Positions 23,539-32,766 of a DNA stretch of 38,127 bases are shown here, in pieces (the first letter of the stretch is position 1; each line of letters begins with the position of its first letter). Made by a program: the position numbers and the translations under genes. The DNA is from Fidelibacterota bacterium TCS55. GTDB lineage: Bacteria; Fidelibacterota; Marinisomatia; Marinisomatales; TCS55. The notes under the pieces were generated by a model. That model was given only the letters and a program-made list of their open reading frames with translations. It was not told where the DNA came from and ran no database searches. The stretch lies in assembly GCA_001577025.1 (NCBI GenBank), contig LSCF01000007.1, positions 1 to 38,127 on the forward strand, in the 5' to 3' direction.

Positions 23539-26121
23539 ATGAATAGCCAAGACATACGCAACGCATTTATCGATTTCTTCAAGAGTAAAGATCATAAATT
23601 TGTTCGCAGTTCCCCTGTAGTGCCCATCGATGATCCAACCTTGCTATTCACCAATGCGGGGATGAACCAGTTTAAACCTATTTTTCTCGATCAAAAACAG
23701 GCAGACCATCCTCGGGCAGTGAATAGCCAAAAATGTATCCGTGTGAGTGGAAAACATAATGACCTGGAGGAAGTGGGTATCGATACATTTCACCATACAT
23801 TTTTTGAAATGCTGGGGAATTGGTCCTTTGGGGATTATTATAAAGCAGAAGCTATCGAATGGGCATGGGAATTATTTACTGAAGTATGGGGATTGGATAA
23901 GAATCGACTATGGGCTACAGTTTACCATGAAGATGATGAAGCCTTCAAGTTATGGCCAAAAGTAACGGATATGGATCCGTCCCGCGTGTTAAAATGCGGT
24001 AAAAAAGACAATTTTTGGGAAATGGGTGAAACGGGGCCTTGCGGACCCTGTTCTGAAATTCATTACTATATTGGGGATGATCCCAGCCAGCAAAGTGCTG
24101 ATGGTGTGAATGTTAGCGATGAATATTGGGAATTGTGGAATTTGGTATTTATTCAGAATAACCGATTGGCTGATGGAAATTTAGAAGATTTACCTGCAAA
24201 ACATGTGGATACAGGCGCCGGTTTTGAGCGGATTGTATCCGTCATGCAGAAAAAGTATAATAATTATGCCACAGACCTTTTTATGCCGATTATTGAAAAG
24301 ACAGAAGCGTTAACTGGAATGTCTTATTCTCAAAATCCGGTTCCGTTTCAAGTAATAGCAGACCATATACGGATGCTGAGCTTTTCAATTGCGGATGGGG
24401 GTATGCCGGGAAACGAGGGACGAGGATACGTACTTCGCCGGATTCTAAGAAGAGCCGCACGGTTTGGCCGTAATTTGAATCAGCATGATCCTTTTATATA
24501 CGATTTGGTGGGGACAGTTGGGGATGTGATGGGAGAAATTTTCCCGGAAGTGGTGGAAAAACGATCCCACATTGAGAAGGTCATCCAAGCAGAAGAATCG
24601 GCGTTTGGCGACACACTGGATCGCGGATTAAACCATTTTGATAAAGTTTTAACTAATCTTTCTGGAAAAATAATTTCTGGCGAAGAAGCATTCAAGCTCT
24701 ATGACACATTTGGTTTTCCACTGGATTTAACCCAACTCATGGCACGAGAAAAGGGACTATCTGTGGATGAATCCGGGTTTAATGATGCCATGGATGCACA
24801 AAAGCAACGGGCGAAAGCTGCTGGTAAATTTGCTGCAGAATCTTCTGATTTGGAATGGGAGATTGTCTCAGAAGGAAAAGACTCTGAATTTAAAGGATAC
24901 GAAACGACCACTGCAGATGCCCAAATTCGCCGATATGCTGTGCAGGGCGATGATACCCTAGTGATCTTGGATCAAACACCATTCTATGCTGAGTCCGGAG
25001 GTCAGATCGGCGATACAGGAACCATTAAAGGTGATGGTGTTGATCTTTCCGTATATGATGTGAAAAAGGATGGTGATTCGTTTATTCATTATTGCGGCGG
25101 ATCCATTGTGAGCGATGGCGCTGGACCAGTCTCATGCGAAGTGGATTTTAATCGTCGACAAAATATCCGTAAAAACCATACGGCAACCCACCTTATGCAT
25201 AAAGCACTAAAGACGGTTTTGGGCGATCATGTACAACAGGCAGGCTCATTGGTTCACCCGGATTACCTTCGTTTTGACTTAACCCACTTTGAAAAGATTG
25301 CTCCTGAAGAAATTCGAGAAATTGAAAAAGTAGTTAATATTCAAGTAATGATAAATAGAGAGTTAAGCGTATCAGTTAAATCATTTGATGATGCGAAAAA
25401 AGAAGGTGCTGTTGCCATGTTTGGGGAAAAATATGGTGATGAAGTAAGGGTGATTACGGTAGGGGACTTTTCAAAAGAACTGTGTGGCGGTACCCATGTA
25501 GAACGCACTGGCGATATTGGGTTTTTCAAAATTATCGAAGAATCATCTCTAGCGGCCGGTGTTCGCCGAATCGTGGCAGTAACCGGGCCGAAAGCTTTAG
25601 AATATGTTCAAGACAAATCTAACGCATTGGCATCGGTTACATCTCAATTGAATTGCAGTACTGATCAATTGGATGAACGGGTGAGGCAACTTCTTTCCCA
25701 GAAAAAATCCTTAGAAAAAGAATTAAAACAACGCAATAAAACTGGATCGGCATTTAATGTAAATGCATTGGTGGATGAAGGAAAATCCGTCGGGAGTCAT
25801 ACCGTAGTGGTTCAGATGACAGAAGCGGGATCTATGGATGAATTAAAAGATTTAAGTGATGCATTATTGAGTGGACTCAAGAGCGGGGTAGGTGTCCTCG
25901 GGGCAGAAGGTGAAAAGCCAATGCTAGTTGTGGTGGTAAGTCCTGATTTGGTAAAAGTGGGAGTAAAAGCCGGCAGTTTGGCGAAAGAGATTGGTGCTGT
26001 TATGGGCGGTGGCGGTGGTGGTAAACCCCATATGGCCACAGCCGGGGGAAAAGATTTAAATGGATTAAAATCTGGTATTGAAGCCAGTTTTGATATTATT
26101 AAAAACGCAATTGAGGGATAG
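23539..26121 (+). CDS. alaS: Alanyl-tRNA synthetase
   Basis: This 860-residue class II synthetase charges tRNA-Ala and edits Ser/Gly mistakes. The N-terminal catalytic part has RSSPVVPIDDPTLLFTNAGM, HTFFEMLGNWSFGDY and GRGYVLRRILRRAARFGR. The editing domain has the zinc motifs NHTATHLMH (about residue 546) and CGGTH (about residue 649). The C-terminal region has a coiled coil (LLSQKKSLEKELKQRNK) and the glycine-rich GAVMGGGGGGKPHMATAGGK of the DHHA1 domain. Length is normal. The gene lies four bases after a barrel gene and eight before the PPC-domain gene, forming a compact plus-strand operon. Confidence 0.98.
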   Translation: MNSQDIRNAFIDFFKSKDHKFVRSSPVVPIDDPTLLFTNAGMNQFKPIFLDQKQADHPRAVNSQKCIRVSGKHNDLEEVGIDTFHHTFFEMLGNWSFGDYYKAEAIEWAWELFTEVWGLDKNRLWATVYHEDDEAFKLWPKVTDMDPSRVLKCGKKDNFWEMGETGPCGPCSEIHYYIGDDPSQQSADGVNVSDEYWELWNLVFIQNNRLADGNLEDLPAKHVDTGAGFERIVSVMQKKYNNYATDLFMPIIEKTEALTGMSYSQNPVPFQVIADHIRMLSFSIADGGMPGNEGRGYVLRRILRRAARFGRNLNQHDPFIYDLVGTVGDVMGEIFPEVVEKRSHIEKVIQAEESAFGDTLDRGLNHFDKVLTNLSGKIISGEEAFKLYDTFGFPLDLTQLMAREKGLSVDESGFNDAMDAQKQRAKAAGKFAAESSDLEWEIVSEGKDSEFKGYETTTADAQIRRYAVQGDDTLVILDQTPFYAESGGQIGDTGTIKGDGVDLSVYDVKKDGDSFIHYCGGSIVSDGAGPVSCEVDFNRRQNIRKNHTATHLMHKALKTVLGDHVQQAGSLVHPDYLRFDLTHFEKIAPEEIREIEKVVNIQVMINRELSVSVKSFDDAKKEGAVAMFGEKYGDEVRVITVGDFSKELCGGTHVERTGDIGFFKIIEESSLAAGVRRIVAVTGPKALEYVQDKSNALASVTSQLNCSTDQLDERVRQLLSQKKSLEKELKQRNKTGSAFNVNALVDEGKSVGSHTVVVQMTEAGSMDELKDLSDALLSGLKSGVGVLGAEGEKPMLVVVVSPDLVKVGVKAGSLAKEIGAVMGGGGGGKPHMATAGGKDLNGLKSGIEASFDIIKNAIEG

Positions 26122-26129
26122 AACAGTAA

Positions 26130-26555
26130 ATGCAATACAAACAAGATGGTGAAACTTTTATCATTTATGTTGAACAGGATGAGTCCATTATGGAAACATT
26201 AACCCAATTCTGCAAAGATCACAATGTGGACAATGGACAATTATCCGGCATTGGTGCCATTAAAGAGATTGATTTTGGTGCTTATGATTTAGAGAATCAA
26301 GAATACATCCGACATCAATATAATGGCCTTTGGGAATTGACTTCTTTCCAAGGGAATATACTCCTAAAGGATGGGGAACCATTTATCCATGCCCACATTA
26401 CATTGAGTGATCATAATTTAAATATGAAAGGTGGTCATTTGTTTGAAGCAAAAGTGGGGGCAGTCGGTGAATTTGTCCTCAGAAAAATTAATACAGACGG
26501 CAAACGAGAACATGATCCAAACATTGGCTTGTTTTGCATGGCCTTTAACGATTAG
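26130..26555 (+). CDS. PPC-domain (DUF296) DNA-binding-like protein
   Basis: This 141-residue protein has the plant-and-prokaryote-conserved (PPC/DUF296) fold. Its markers are SGIGAIKEIDFGAYDLENQE, the middle strand LLKDGEPFIHAHITLSDHNL and the Gly-His motif KGGHLFEAKVGAVGEFVL. Bacterial members are trimers with bound metal in some structures, and their function is mostly unknown. The DNA-binding name comes from the plant AT-hook proteins, and no AT-hook is seen here. It lies eight bases after alaS and nine before ridA, so it belongs to the same transcript. Confidence 0.9.
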   Translation: MQYKQDGETFIIYVEQDESIMETLTQFCKDHNVDNGQLSGIGAIKEIDFGAYDLENQEYIRHQYNGLWELTSFQGNILLKDGEPFIHAHITLSDHNLNMKGGHLFEAKVGAVGEFVLRKINTDGKREHDPNIGLFCMAFND

Positions 26556-26563
26556 AGCAAAAG

Positions 26564-26947
26564 ATGAGTAAAACAGTTATTACCGATGCCCATGCGCCCA
26601 ATCCCATCGGATCGTATAATCAGGCAGTCGTTGCCAATGGATTTGTATTCACGGCCGGACAAATTGCCATTGACCCGGATACGGGCGAAATGGTCACTAA
26701 AAGCTTTAAGGCTCGGGTAGAACAGGTATTTAAGAATCTCTCAGCCATATTGGAACGGGCTGGGACTGATTTAAACCATGTGGTCAAATTCACCGTATTT
26801 TTAACGGATATGGGCAATTATGCTGAAGTAAATGAAGTATTCAATGCCTGGCTGGATGAAGCCAATGCACCGGCAAGATCATTGGTATCTGTAAAAGGCC
26901 TTCCCGCCGGTACAGATGTTGAAATTGAGTGTATCGCCACAGTTTAA
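26564..26947 (+). CDS. ridA: RidA family enamine/imine deaminase
   Basis: This 127-residue trimeric protein matches RidA (YjgF/UK114). It has APNPIGSYNQAVVANGFVFT, QIAIDPDTGEMV and the end block NAPARSLVSVKGLPAGTDVE, with the active-site Arg in ARSLV. RidA clears 2-aminoacrylate and related enamines released by PLP enzymes such as threonine dehydratase, producing 2-oxoacids and ammonia. The start follows the PPC gene by eight bases. The 3' end overlaps the ATG of the next small membrane protein by 32 bases. The location beside an amino-acid transporter fits a role in amino-acid use. Confidence 0.95.
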   Translation: MSKTVITDAHAPNPIGSYNQAVVANGFVFTAGQIAIDPDTGEMVTKSFKARVEQVFKNLSAILERAGTDLNHVVKFTVFLTDMGNYAEVNEVFNAWLDEANAPARSLVSVKGLPAGTDVEIECIATV

Positions 26948-27380
26948 ATCCCCATTGATTCGTGGGGTGATACTGTTTCTGATTGCGTTTAGTATCGTAT
27001 CAGGACAGGAACAAGATTCAACCCAATACAAAACACCTAGTGAAGCTGTAAAGCGTGCATTGCTATTTCCAGGCGGGGGCCAATTCTACAATGATCAGCC
27101 GTTCAAAGGTTCATTGCTGGTAGCAGGTGCCATTGGTTCTGCGCTTCTTTATCTGGATAATTCCAATAAATACAGCAATTTTTCTGGTGAAGATCTATCC
27201 CAAAAAGGTGAGTATTTAAAGCTGAGAAACAAATATGGATGGTGGATTGGGATTGTCTATATTTACGGCCTTCTGGATGCTATTGTCGAGGCACATTTGC
27301 ATCCATTTAACGACGTCATGTCAGAAGATTTAGAGAAACCGAAAACAGAGGACAAAGAGGAAAATGAGTCAAAATCGTGA
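26916..27380 (+). CDS. Small membrane protein, DUF5683-like
   Basis: This 154-residue protein begins at an ATG inside the 3' end of ridA, in a different frame. The N-terminus gives a plausible signal or anchor (RGVILFLIAFSIVSG), which supports the overlapping start. A GTG at 26967 is an alternative. The middle carries ALLFPGGGQFYNDQPFKGSL, the Gly-rich turn of small proteins annotated as DUF5683 in Bacteroidetes-like genomes, followed by a hydrophobic LLVAGAIGSALLYL and IGIVYIYGLLDAIVEAHL. The C-terminus is acidic and lysine-rich. Its 3' end overlaps the transporter start by 17 bases. The function is not known. Confidence 0.75.
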   Translation: MLKLSVSPQFKSPLIRGVILFLIAFSIVSGQEQDSTQYKTPSEAVKRALLFPGGGQFYNDQPFKGSLLVAGAIGSALLYLDNSNKYSNFSGEDLSQKGEYLKLRNKYGWWIGIVYIYGLLDAIVEAHLHPFNDVMSEDLEKPKTEDKEENESKS

Positions 27381-28740
27381 ACAATGGGGTTCGAAGCTCG
27401 GGTTTATTCTCGCAGCATCTGGCTCAGCAGTTGGTATAGGAAATATTTGGAAATATCCCCATATGGCCGGGGAAAATGGTGGTGCGGCTTTTACCATCGT
27501 TTATTTGGCATGCATTTTCGTAGTGGGATTATCCATTGTGGTTGCTGAATTTGTAATTGGTCGTAAAACACAGCTGAGCCCTGTTGGTGCATTTGAAACA
27601 TTGGCCCCCAACACCAATTGGAAATGGGTGGGATACCTTGGTGTAGCGTCTGCATTTGTAATTCTCTCTTATTACGGTGTTGTTGGTGGGTGGATCTTAA
27701 AATATATCATTAACTCAATTAGTGGAGGGTTTTCAGGACTAGCAGGAAATCCAGATGCAGCTGGAGACACATTTAATGGATTTATAACCAGTTCATATGG
27801 TCCTTTGTTCTATCAACTCATTTTTATGGGACTTACCATTTTTGTTATTATTCGCGGAGTGAAAGGCGGAATTGAAAAATGGTCTAAAATCATGATGCCT
27901 TTAATTGTGGTTCTTTTGGGTGTATTGGCTGTTCGCGGTATGACCCTAGAAGGTGGAATGAAGGGTATTTCATTTTTGTTTAACCCTCGATTTGAAGACT
28001 TGACTGCATCGGCAATTGTATTGGCATTGGGTCATTCATTTTTCACGGTGAGTCTCGGCATGGGGACCATGATCACCTATGGGAGTTATCTCGATAAAAA
28101 ACAAAATTTAATGAATTCTGCTCTATGGGTTCTCTTTTTGGATACAGCCATTGCCATGCTGGCTGGTGTAGCGATTTTTACCACCGTGTTTGCTTTAGGC
28201 GCCAATCCAGCTGAAGGCCCGGGGTTGATATTTGTTGTGTTACCAACAGTCTTTGGACAATTGACCGGAGGTACAATATGGGGAACCATGTTCTTCATCC
28301 TTTTATTTATGGCAGCCCTCACATCTGCCATTTCTATTTTAGAAGTGGTAACGGCATATTTTATTGATCAGATGGGATGGTCTCGTAAAAAAGCCACCAT
28401 CCAATTTGGAGCCCTCATTACAGTGGTCGGCGCATTTTGCTCACTCTCATATGGAGGTGGTATCAATATTACCGGATTTTTAGGCATGCCATTTTTTGAT
28501 GTAATGGATTATCTCTCATCCAAATACATGTTGCCGATTGGCGGTATGCTTACAGCGATTTTTATTCTGAAAAAATGGGGTATTGGCGAATACATGAAAG
28601 AATTGAAAACTGGCATGGGAGACGCAGACATTTCTGAAAACTTAATTAAAGTATTTCTGATTATTGCGGCTACCGTCGTTGCATTTATCATCTTTAACGA
28701 GGTCTATTTCGAGATCACAGGAAAGGCATTGATCGGTTAA
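27364..28740 (+). CDS. Sodium-dependent NSS-family amino-acid transporter
   Basis: This 458-residue protein is a LeuT-fold neurotransmitter:sodium symporter. The diagnostic N-terminus is WGSKLGFILAASGSAVGIGN, then IWKYPHMAGENGGAAF, which forms TM1 with its unwound Na+ and substrate site. TM2 (FVVGLSIVVAEFVIGRK), TM6 (LGHSFFTVSLGMGTMI) and TM8 (FFILLFMAALTSAISILEVV) also fit. About 11-12 spans are predicted by eye, and the length is normal for bacterial members. The substrate is probably an amino acid, but the residue that would tell which is not decisive here. It overlaps the upstream membrane protein and precedes another polytopic membrane protein by three bases. Confidence 0.96.
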   Translation: MSQNREQWGSKLGFILAASGSAVGIGNIWKYPHMAGENGGAAFTIVYLACIFVVGLSIVVAEFVIGRKTQLSPVGAFETLAPNTNWKWVGYLGVASAFVILSYYGVVGGWILKYIINSISGGFSGLAGNPDAAGDTFNGFITSSYGPLFYQLIFMGLTIFVIIRGVKGGIEKWSKIMMPLIVVLLGVLAVRGMTLEGGMKGISFLFNPRFEDLTASAIVLALGHSFFTVSLGMGTMITYGSYLDKKQNLMNSALWVLFLDTAIAMLAGVAIFTTVFALGANPAEGPGLIFVVLPTVFGQLTGGTIWGTMFFILLFMAALTSAISILEVVTAYFIDQMGWSRKKATIQFGALITVVGAFCSLSYGGGINITGFLGMPFFDVMDYLSSKYMLPIGGMLTAIFILKKWGIGEYMKELKTGMGDADISENLIKVFLIIAATVVAFIIFNEVYFEITGKALIG

Positions 28741-28743
28741 CCA

Positions 28744-29541
28744 TTGCTGGCAGAAAAGTATTTTCCAAAAGGATCGAGCCGATATCAATCCTTAGGAAAG
28801 CTATTTAAAAAACTGGACGGATTTGGCGCTCTGAAGCCAGGGCGCTGGTTCTCCATTTGGACCATGGTTCTGGCAGGGGCCAATGTTACTGCACATATTG
28901 ATGACCGGTGGTTCTATTGGCAATGGTCCTCATTTTCTTACCTCTTGATTGTAATTATGATTTTTGCCCTATGGTGGGATCGATTTATGATCAGGTTTCC
29001 AGTTTTTCCTCAATCAGTCACCAATGTGAAAACTGGTATATTTACTCTGATTGTAGGATTTATTTTATTCACACTCGGCACCATTCCCGGTGGATTTGAT
29101 TATCTTGTATTTGTCTACGGATTGCCTTATTTGATCTATTTTCTCGTTGGGCACATGACATGGAGCATTCCCATCAATAAGGAAAACAAATCGGTGCCTT
29201 CAAAAGGTGAGATGGCGCCTATGCTTGGGTCCATCATTGGATTAACACTCCTGGCTTCCGTGGCGGGATTTCTCCACGATGATCCTATGATAGCCACCAT
29301 TGCAGCGGTGTACAGTCCATTTCCCATTGTTGCGTTGACATTTCCTGCAGCCATTCGCCATATTCAGCGGGCGCGAATGCATGTGATATTTATTCCTGCC
29401 ATGTTTATGGCTGTACGTTTTCCTTGGTTTTTATTCATGATTGTGCCTTTGTTTTGGTTGCTCAGGCATTATCATTATTTCGTCCACGGAGAGGTAAAGC
29501 CTTGCTTTAAGGTGGATCTCCCTCACGAAGCGAAAGATTAG
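28744..29541 (+). CDS. Polytopic membrane protein of unknown function
   Basis: This 265-residue protein is read from a TTG at 28744, three bases after the transporter stop. No ATG is available near the start. It contains about seven hydrophobic segments, including FSYLLIVIMIFALWW, TGIFTLIVGFILFTLG, YLVFVYGLPYLIYFLVG, GSIIGLTLLASVAGFL and FPWFLFMIVPLFWLLRHYHY. A conserved-looking His-rich end (RHYHYFVHGE) is present. It contains no motif I can assign, such as a peptidase, CAAX or lipid enzyme signature. It is likely an inner-membrane protein co-expressed with the NSS transporter. A link to the transporter is inferred from position only. Confidence 0.75.
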   Translation: MLAEKYFPKGSSRYQSLGKLFKKLDGFGALKPGRWFSIWTMVLAGANVTAHIDDRWFYWQWSSFSYLLIVIMIFALWWDRFMIRFPVFPQSVTNVKTGIFTLIVGFILFTLGTIPGGFDYLVFVYGLPYLIYFLVGHMTWSIPINKENKSVPSKGEMAPMLGSIIGLTLLASVAGFLHDDPMIATIAAVYSPFPIVALTFPAAIRHIQRARMHVIFIPAMFMAVRFPWFLFMIVPLFWLLRHYHYFVHGEVKPCFKVDLPHEAKD

Positions 29542-29556
29542 ATTGGCCGGTTTTGA

Positions 29557-32388
29557 ATGAACCGCACTGATCTATTAAAAACACTTCACTTAGATCAATT
29601 TATAGCACTCGATTTTGAAACGACCGGTCTTCAGGTTGAGACGGATCGCATCATCGAAGTGGCAGCCATTCTTTTTGAGAATGGAGAACCCACAAAACGA
29701 TTTACAACATTGGTGAATCCGGGTATTCCTATACCAGAACTCATTGAAGAAATCACAGGGATTACGAATCAAATGGTGGTGGATGCCCCGCGAGAAAAAG
29801 ATGTGGTGAATGATTTCTTTTCATTTATAGGCGACCTACCGATTGTGGCACATAATACACCCTTTGATTTATCTTTTCTGCAGGACATGGCGTCTCGTTA
29901 TGATAAAGAGCTTCTTGAACGAAAATATTACGATACACTCACCCTTTCTCGTGCCTTTCTCTATTTTCAGCCGGCGCACAATCTGAGCGCCGTTTCCGAT
30001 TATTTTAATTTATCGACGGAGGGCGCACACCGTGCAGAATACGATACAGAGAATTGCGGACAAATCTTTGTAGAATTGATTGAGGAAGTGGCAAGCTACA
30101 ACTTGGATCTCATTTCCAGGATTATTGCACTATTAAAACCATTCCACGTCCACAATAAAGATTTATTTATTGATATGGGCAATGCGTTGACCCAACGGGG
30201 CGATTTAAAAACAGGATTGGTGGAATCACGAATCCCCAAACCAATGAATACCAATATGTTTATCCACGGTGGCGACAAGGATATTTCTAATGCATCCGGA
30301 TATGACGTATTCGGGCCTGAGGGACAATTAAGCAAAGCATTTGAATCGTTTGAAGACCGCCCCAATCAGGTGGGTTATAGCCAATTTGTAGATGATATTA
30401 TGTCCAGTCCTGGTGGAATTGGTGTGGTAGAAGCCGGGACAGGACTAGGGAAAAGTATGGCTTATCTTTATCCGGCCATTAAGCATAATGCCACCCATCC
30501 TGATGACGGGCCGGTGGTTATATCCTGTTTTACAAAACATCTTCAAGATCAGCTTTTTGGGAAGGATTTACCTCGATTGGCAAACGCAATAGATGCGCCG
30601 GTCCAGGCTGTGGTGATGAAGGGGCGGAATAATTATATATGTAAATCCCGTTTAAATTGGCTTATAAGCGGCGCGGATAAAATGCTGAATGGGGAAGAGG
30701 CCATGAATCTGATGCCCCTTATGGTGTGGTTGGAGCATACAAAAACTGGGGATATGGATGAATGTCCCGGTTTTACAAATGGATTTACATTTAGATTGAT
30801 GGCATTGGTTCAAAGTGAACCGGGATTCTGTACCTCGCCCATTTGCGCCAAACATGGGGGATGTTTTTTCGGCCCACTGCGGAAAATGGTTTATCAAGCC
30901 AATCTCGTTGTGGTGAATCATGCCCTACTCATTTCGGAAGCGAAAGCACGATCTGTGGCAGATGAAGGAATGGGATTTCTACCGGAACATAAATCGGTCA
31001 TTATCGATGAGGCTCACAACCTGCCCCAAGCGGCCTACCACCAATTGACGGCCATTTTAGATCAGCGATCATTAGGTTATTTCTTAGATCGAATTGATCC
31101 GGATCATAGTCACTCTGTTCGTTGGAATAATCAATTAAAATCCTTGGGTGGCCTCCATCCGCAGTTTGAAGGGCACCGCCGGGATTTGGTCAGATCCGTT
31201 GCCGGTTGCCGAGAAGGATTGAAAGCATTTTTTGATCAAATGGTGGGAAACTGTCTTCACAAATTCGATCCCGATGCGAAGTATTCTACTAAACTAATCA
31301 TTAAAGATTTAATTGAAGAATTCGCCCCATTGCAAAGTGAATTGGAAATGATGAATCGGGGATTTCATTCCGTACGAAATCAAGTACGCCGTTTGAGAGA
31401 ATCTCTTCTGGATATTGATGAAACTCGGGAAGATTTTATCGAACTCCACCAATTGTTGGATCGGGGCGAAGGCTTCATAACGGATGCCTTGATGCTCATC
31501 CAAATGGTGACCACCAATCAGCAAGAGGATGGCGTTTATTGGTATGAAGGCAATTTCAAAAATTTCGGCGGGAAGACCCAGTTGATTTTAACGGTAAATG
31601 CGGCCCCGATTGACCTGGCAGAAGATTTGTCAAAAGGATTATTTAAATCTCTGGATCATTGCATACTTACCAGTGCAACGCTGAGGACGGATCAAACATT
31701 TGATTATTACCTCCAGAGAACGGGATTGAATGGTGTGGAATTTGACGATGTAAAGACTGCCGTCTTTGATAGTCCATTTCACTATAATGAACAGGTAACC
31801 TATTATCAGTATTCCGGCTCAGATGGTCAACGGCCTGAGGTGTTGGCCAATATGATTTATACCTGCCATGAGCGGTATAATAAACGAATGATGGTTTTAT
31901 TCACCAATCGAAGTCAATTGGAAGCCACCCTTCAATTATTGCAGCAGAAACAGGGTGGACGTGATTTACCCATTTTTGCACAAAAACGACAGACATCCCG
32001 CTCCGGATTGGTACGAGGCATGCATCAAACATCCAATGGAATATTACTTGGAACGAATGCCTTTTGGGAAGGGGTGGACTTACCGGGCGATCTCCTGGAA
32101 ATTTTATTTATTGTAAAAATGCCCTTTGATGTACCCACAGAACCATTGGTGAAGGCCTATGGCGATATGATTGAATCTCAAGGAGGGAACCGGTTTATGC
32201 AATATGCCCTACCCGAATCGGTAATCCGATTCAGACAAGGCTTTGGCCGACTGATTCGAACTGCATATGATGAGGGAATCTTTATTGTTATGGATGACAG
32301 GGTAATAAATAAACGGTATGGTGTGGCATTCAGTGATGCGATTCCGGTAGATATGAAAGAGTTCAATCGGGTGAATTCAATTGATTAA
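29557..32388 (+). CDS. dinG: DnaQ-like exonuclease fused to DinG-type Fe-S helicase
   Basis: This 943-residue fusion begins with a DEDDh 3'-5' exonuclease (FIALDFETTGL at about residues 15-25, IVAHNTPFDLSFL, HRAEYDTENCGQIF). It continues as an XPD/DinG superfamily-2 helicase with Walker A EAGTGLGKS at about 292-300, a Cys-rich insert (ICKSR, ECPGF, CTSPICAKHGGC) that probably holds the [4Fe-4S] cluster, DEAH near 484, TSATL, and the final motif FRQGFGRLIRT. The same fusion occurs in Firmicutes DinG. It acts on DNA during repair, probably resolving R-loops and forks. It starts 15 bases after the membrane protein gene and ends 12 bases before the convergent DUF2200 gene. Confidence 0.93.
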   Translation: MNRTDLLKTLHLDQFIALDFETTGLQVETDRIIEVAAILFENGEPTKRFTTLVNPGIPIPELIEEITGITNQMVVDAPREKDVVNDFFSFIGDLPIVAHNTPFDLSFLQDMASRYDKELLERKYYDTLTLSRAFLYFQPAHNLSAVSDYFNLSTEGAHRAEYDTENCGQIFVELIEEVASYNLDLISRIIALLKPFHVHNKDLFIDMGNALTQRGDLKTGLVESRIPKPMNTNMFIHGGDKDISNASGYDVFGPEGQLSKAFESFEDRPNQVGYSQFVDDIMSSPGGIGVVEAGTGLGKSMAYLYPAIKHNATHPDDGPVVISCFTKHLQDQLFGKDLPRLANAIDAPVQAVVMKGRNNYICKSRLNWLISGADKMLNGEEAMNLMPLMVWLEHTKTGDMDECPGFTNGFTFRLMALVQSEPGFCTSPICAKHGGCFFGPLRKMVYQANLVVVNHALLISEAKARSVADEGMGFLPEHKSVIIDEAHNLPQAAYHQLTAILDQRSLGYFLDRIDPDHSHSVRWNNQLKSLGGLHPQFEGHRRDLVRSVAGCREGLKAFFDQMVGNCLHKFDPDAKYSTKLIIKDLIEEFAPLQSELEMMNRGFHSVRNQVRRLRESLLDIDETREDFIELHQLLDRGEGFITDALMLIQMVTTNQQEDGVYWYEGNFKNFGGKTQLILTVNAAPIDLAEDLSKGLFKSLDHCILTSATLRTDQTFDYYLQRTGLNGVEFDDVKTAVFDSPFHYNEQVTYYQYSGSDGQRPEVLANMIYTCHERYNKRMMVLFTNRSQLEATLQLLQQKQGGRDLPIFAQKRQTSRSGLVRGMHQTSNGILLGTNAFWEGVDLPGDLLEILFIVKMPFDVPTEPLVKAYGDMIESQGGNRFMQYALPESVIRFRQGFGRLIRTAYDEGIFIVMDDRVINKRYGVAFSDAIPVDMKEFNRVNSID

Positions 32389-32400
32389 ACTCTGATTGAT

Positions 32401-32766
32401 TTAAGGCTTCCGCAAGATTTTCTCAATTTTTTGGCCCCTCGTCAGTTCATCGATTAATTTGTCTAAGTATCGCACCTGTTGCGTTAAAGGGGTTTCAATT
32501 TCTTCTACACGATGTCCGCAGATGACCCCTTTAATCAGACTTGCATTTGGGTTTAGCGTTGCTTCGGCGAAAAATTGCTGAAATGTAGCACCCTTTTTAA
32601 CATAATCTTGAATTTCATTATCGCTAAACCCAGTGAGCCATGAGATTACCTTATGAAGTTCTTCAATAGTTCTACCTTTCTTTTCAACCTTTGCAAGGTA
32701 GAGTGGATAGATCAACCCAAATTTCATATTGGCAATCCGTTCATCATGTTTTTGAGTCGATTTCAT
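32401..32766 (-). CDS. DUF2200 family protein
   Basis: This 121-residue protein matches DUF2200 closely: TQKHDERIANMKFGLIYPLY, AKVEKKGRTIEELHKVISWL, ATLNPNASLIKGVICGHRVE and LTQQVRYLDKLIDELTRGQK. Members are small cytoplasmic proteins of unknown function that are common in Bacteroidetes and Firmicutes. The start overlaps the stop of the ureohydrolase gene by four bases, so the two are coupled. It is the last gene of the minus-strand operon that begins with the M3 peptidase. Confidence 0.95.
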   Translation of the reverse strand: MKSTQKHDERIANMKFGLIYPLYLAKVEKKGRTIEELHKVISWLTGFSDNEIQDYVKKGATFQQFFAEATLNPNASLIKGVICGHRVEEIETPLTQQVRYLDKLIDELTRGQKIEKILRKP

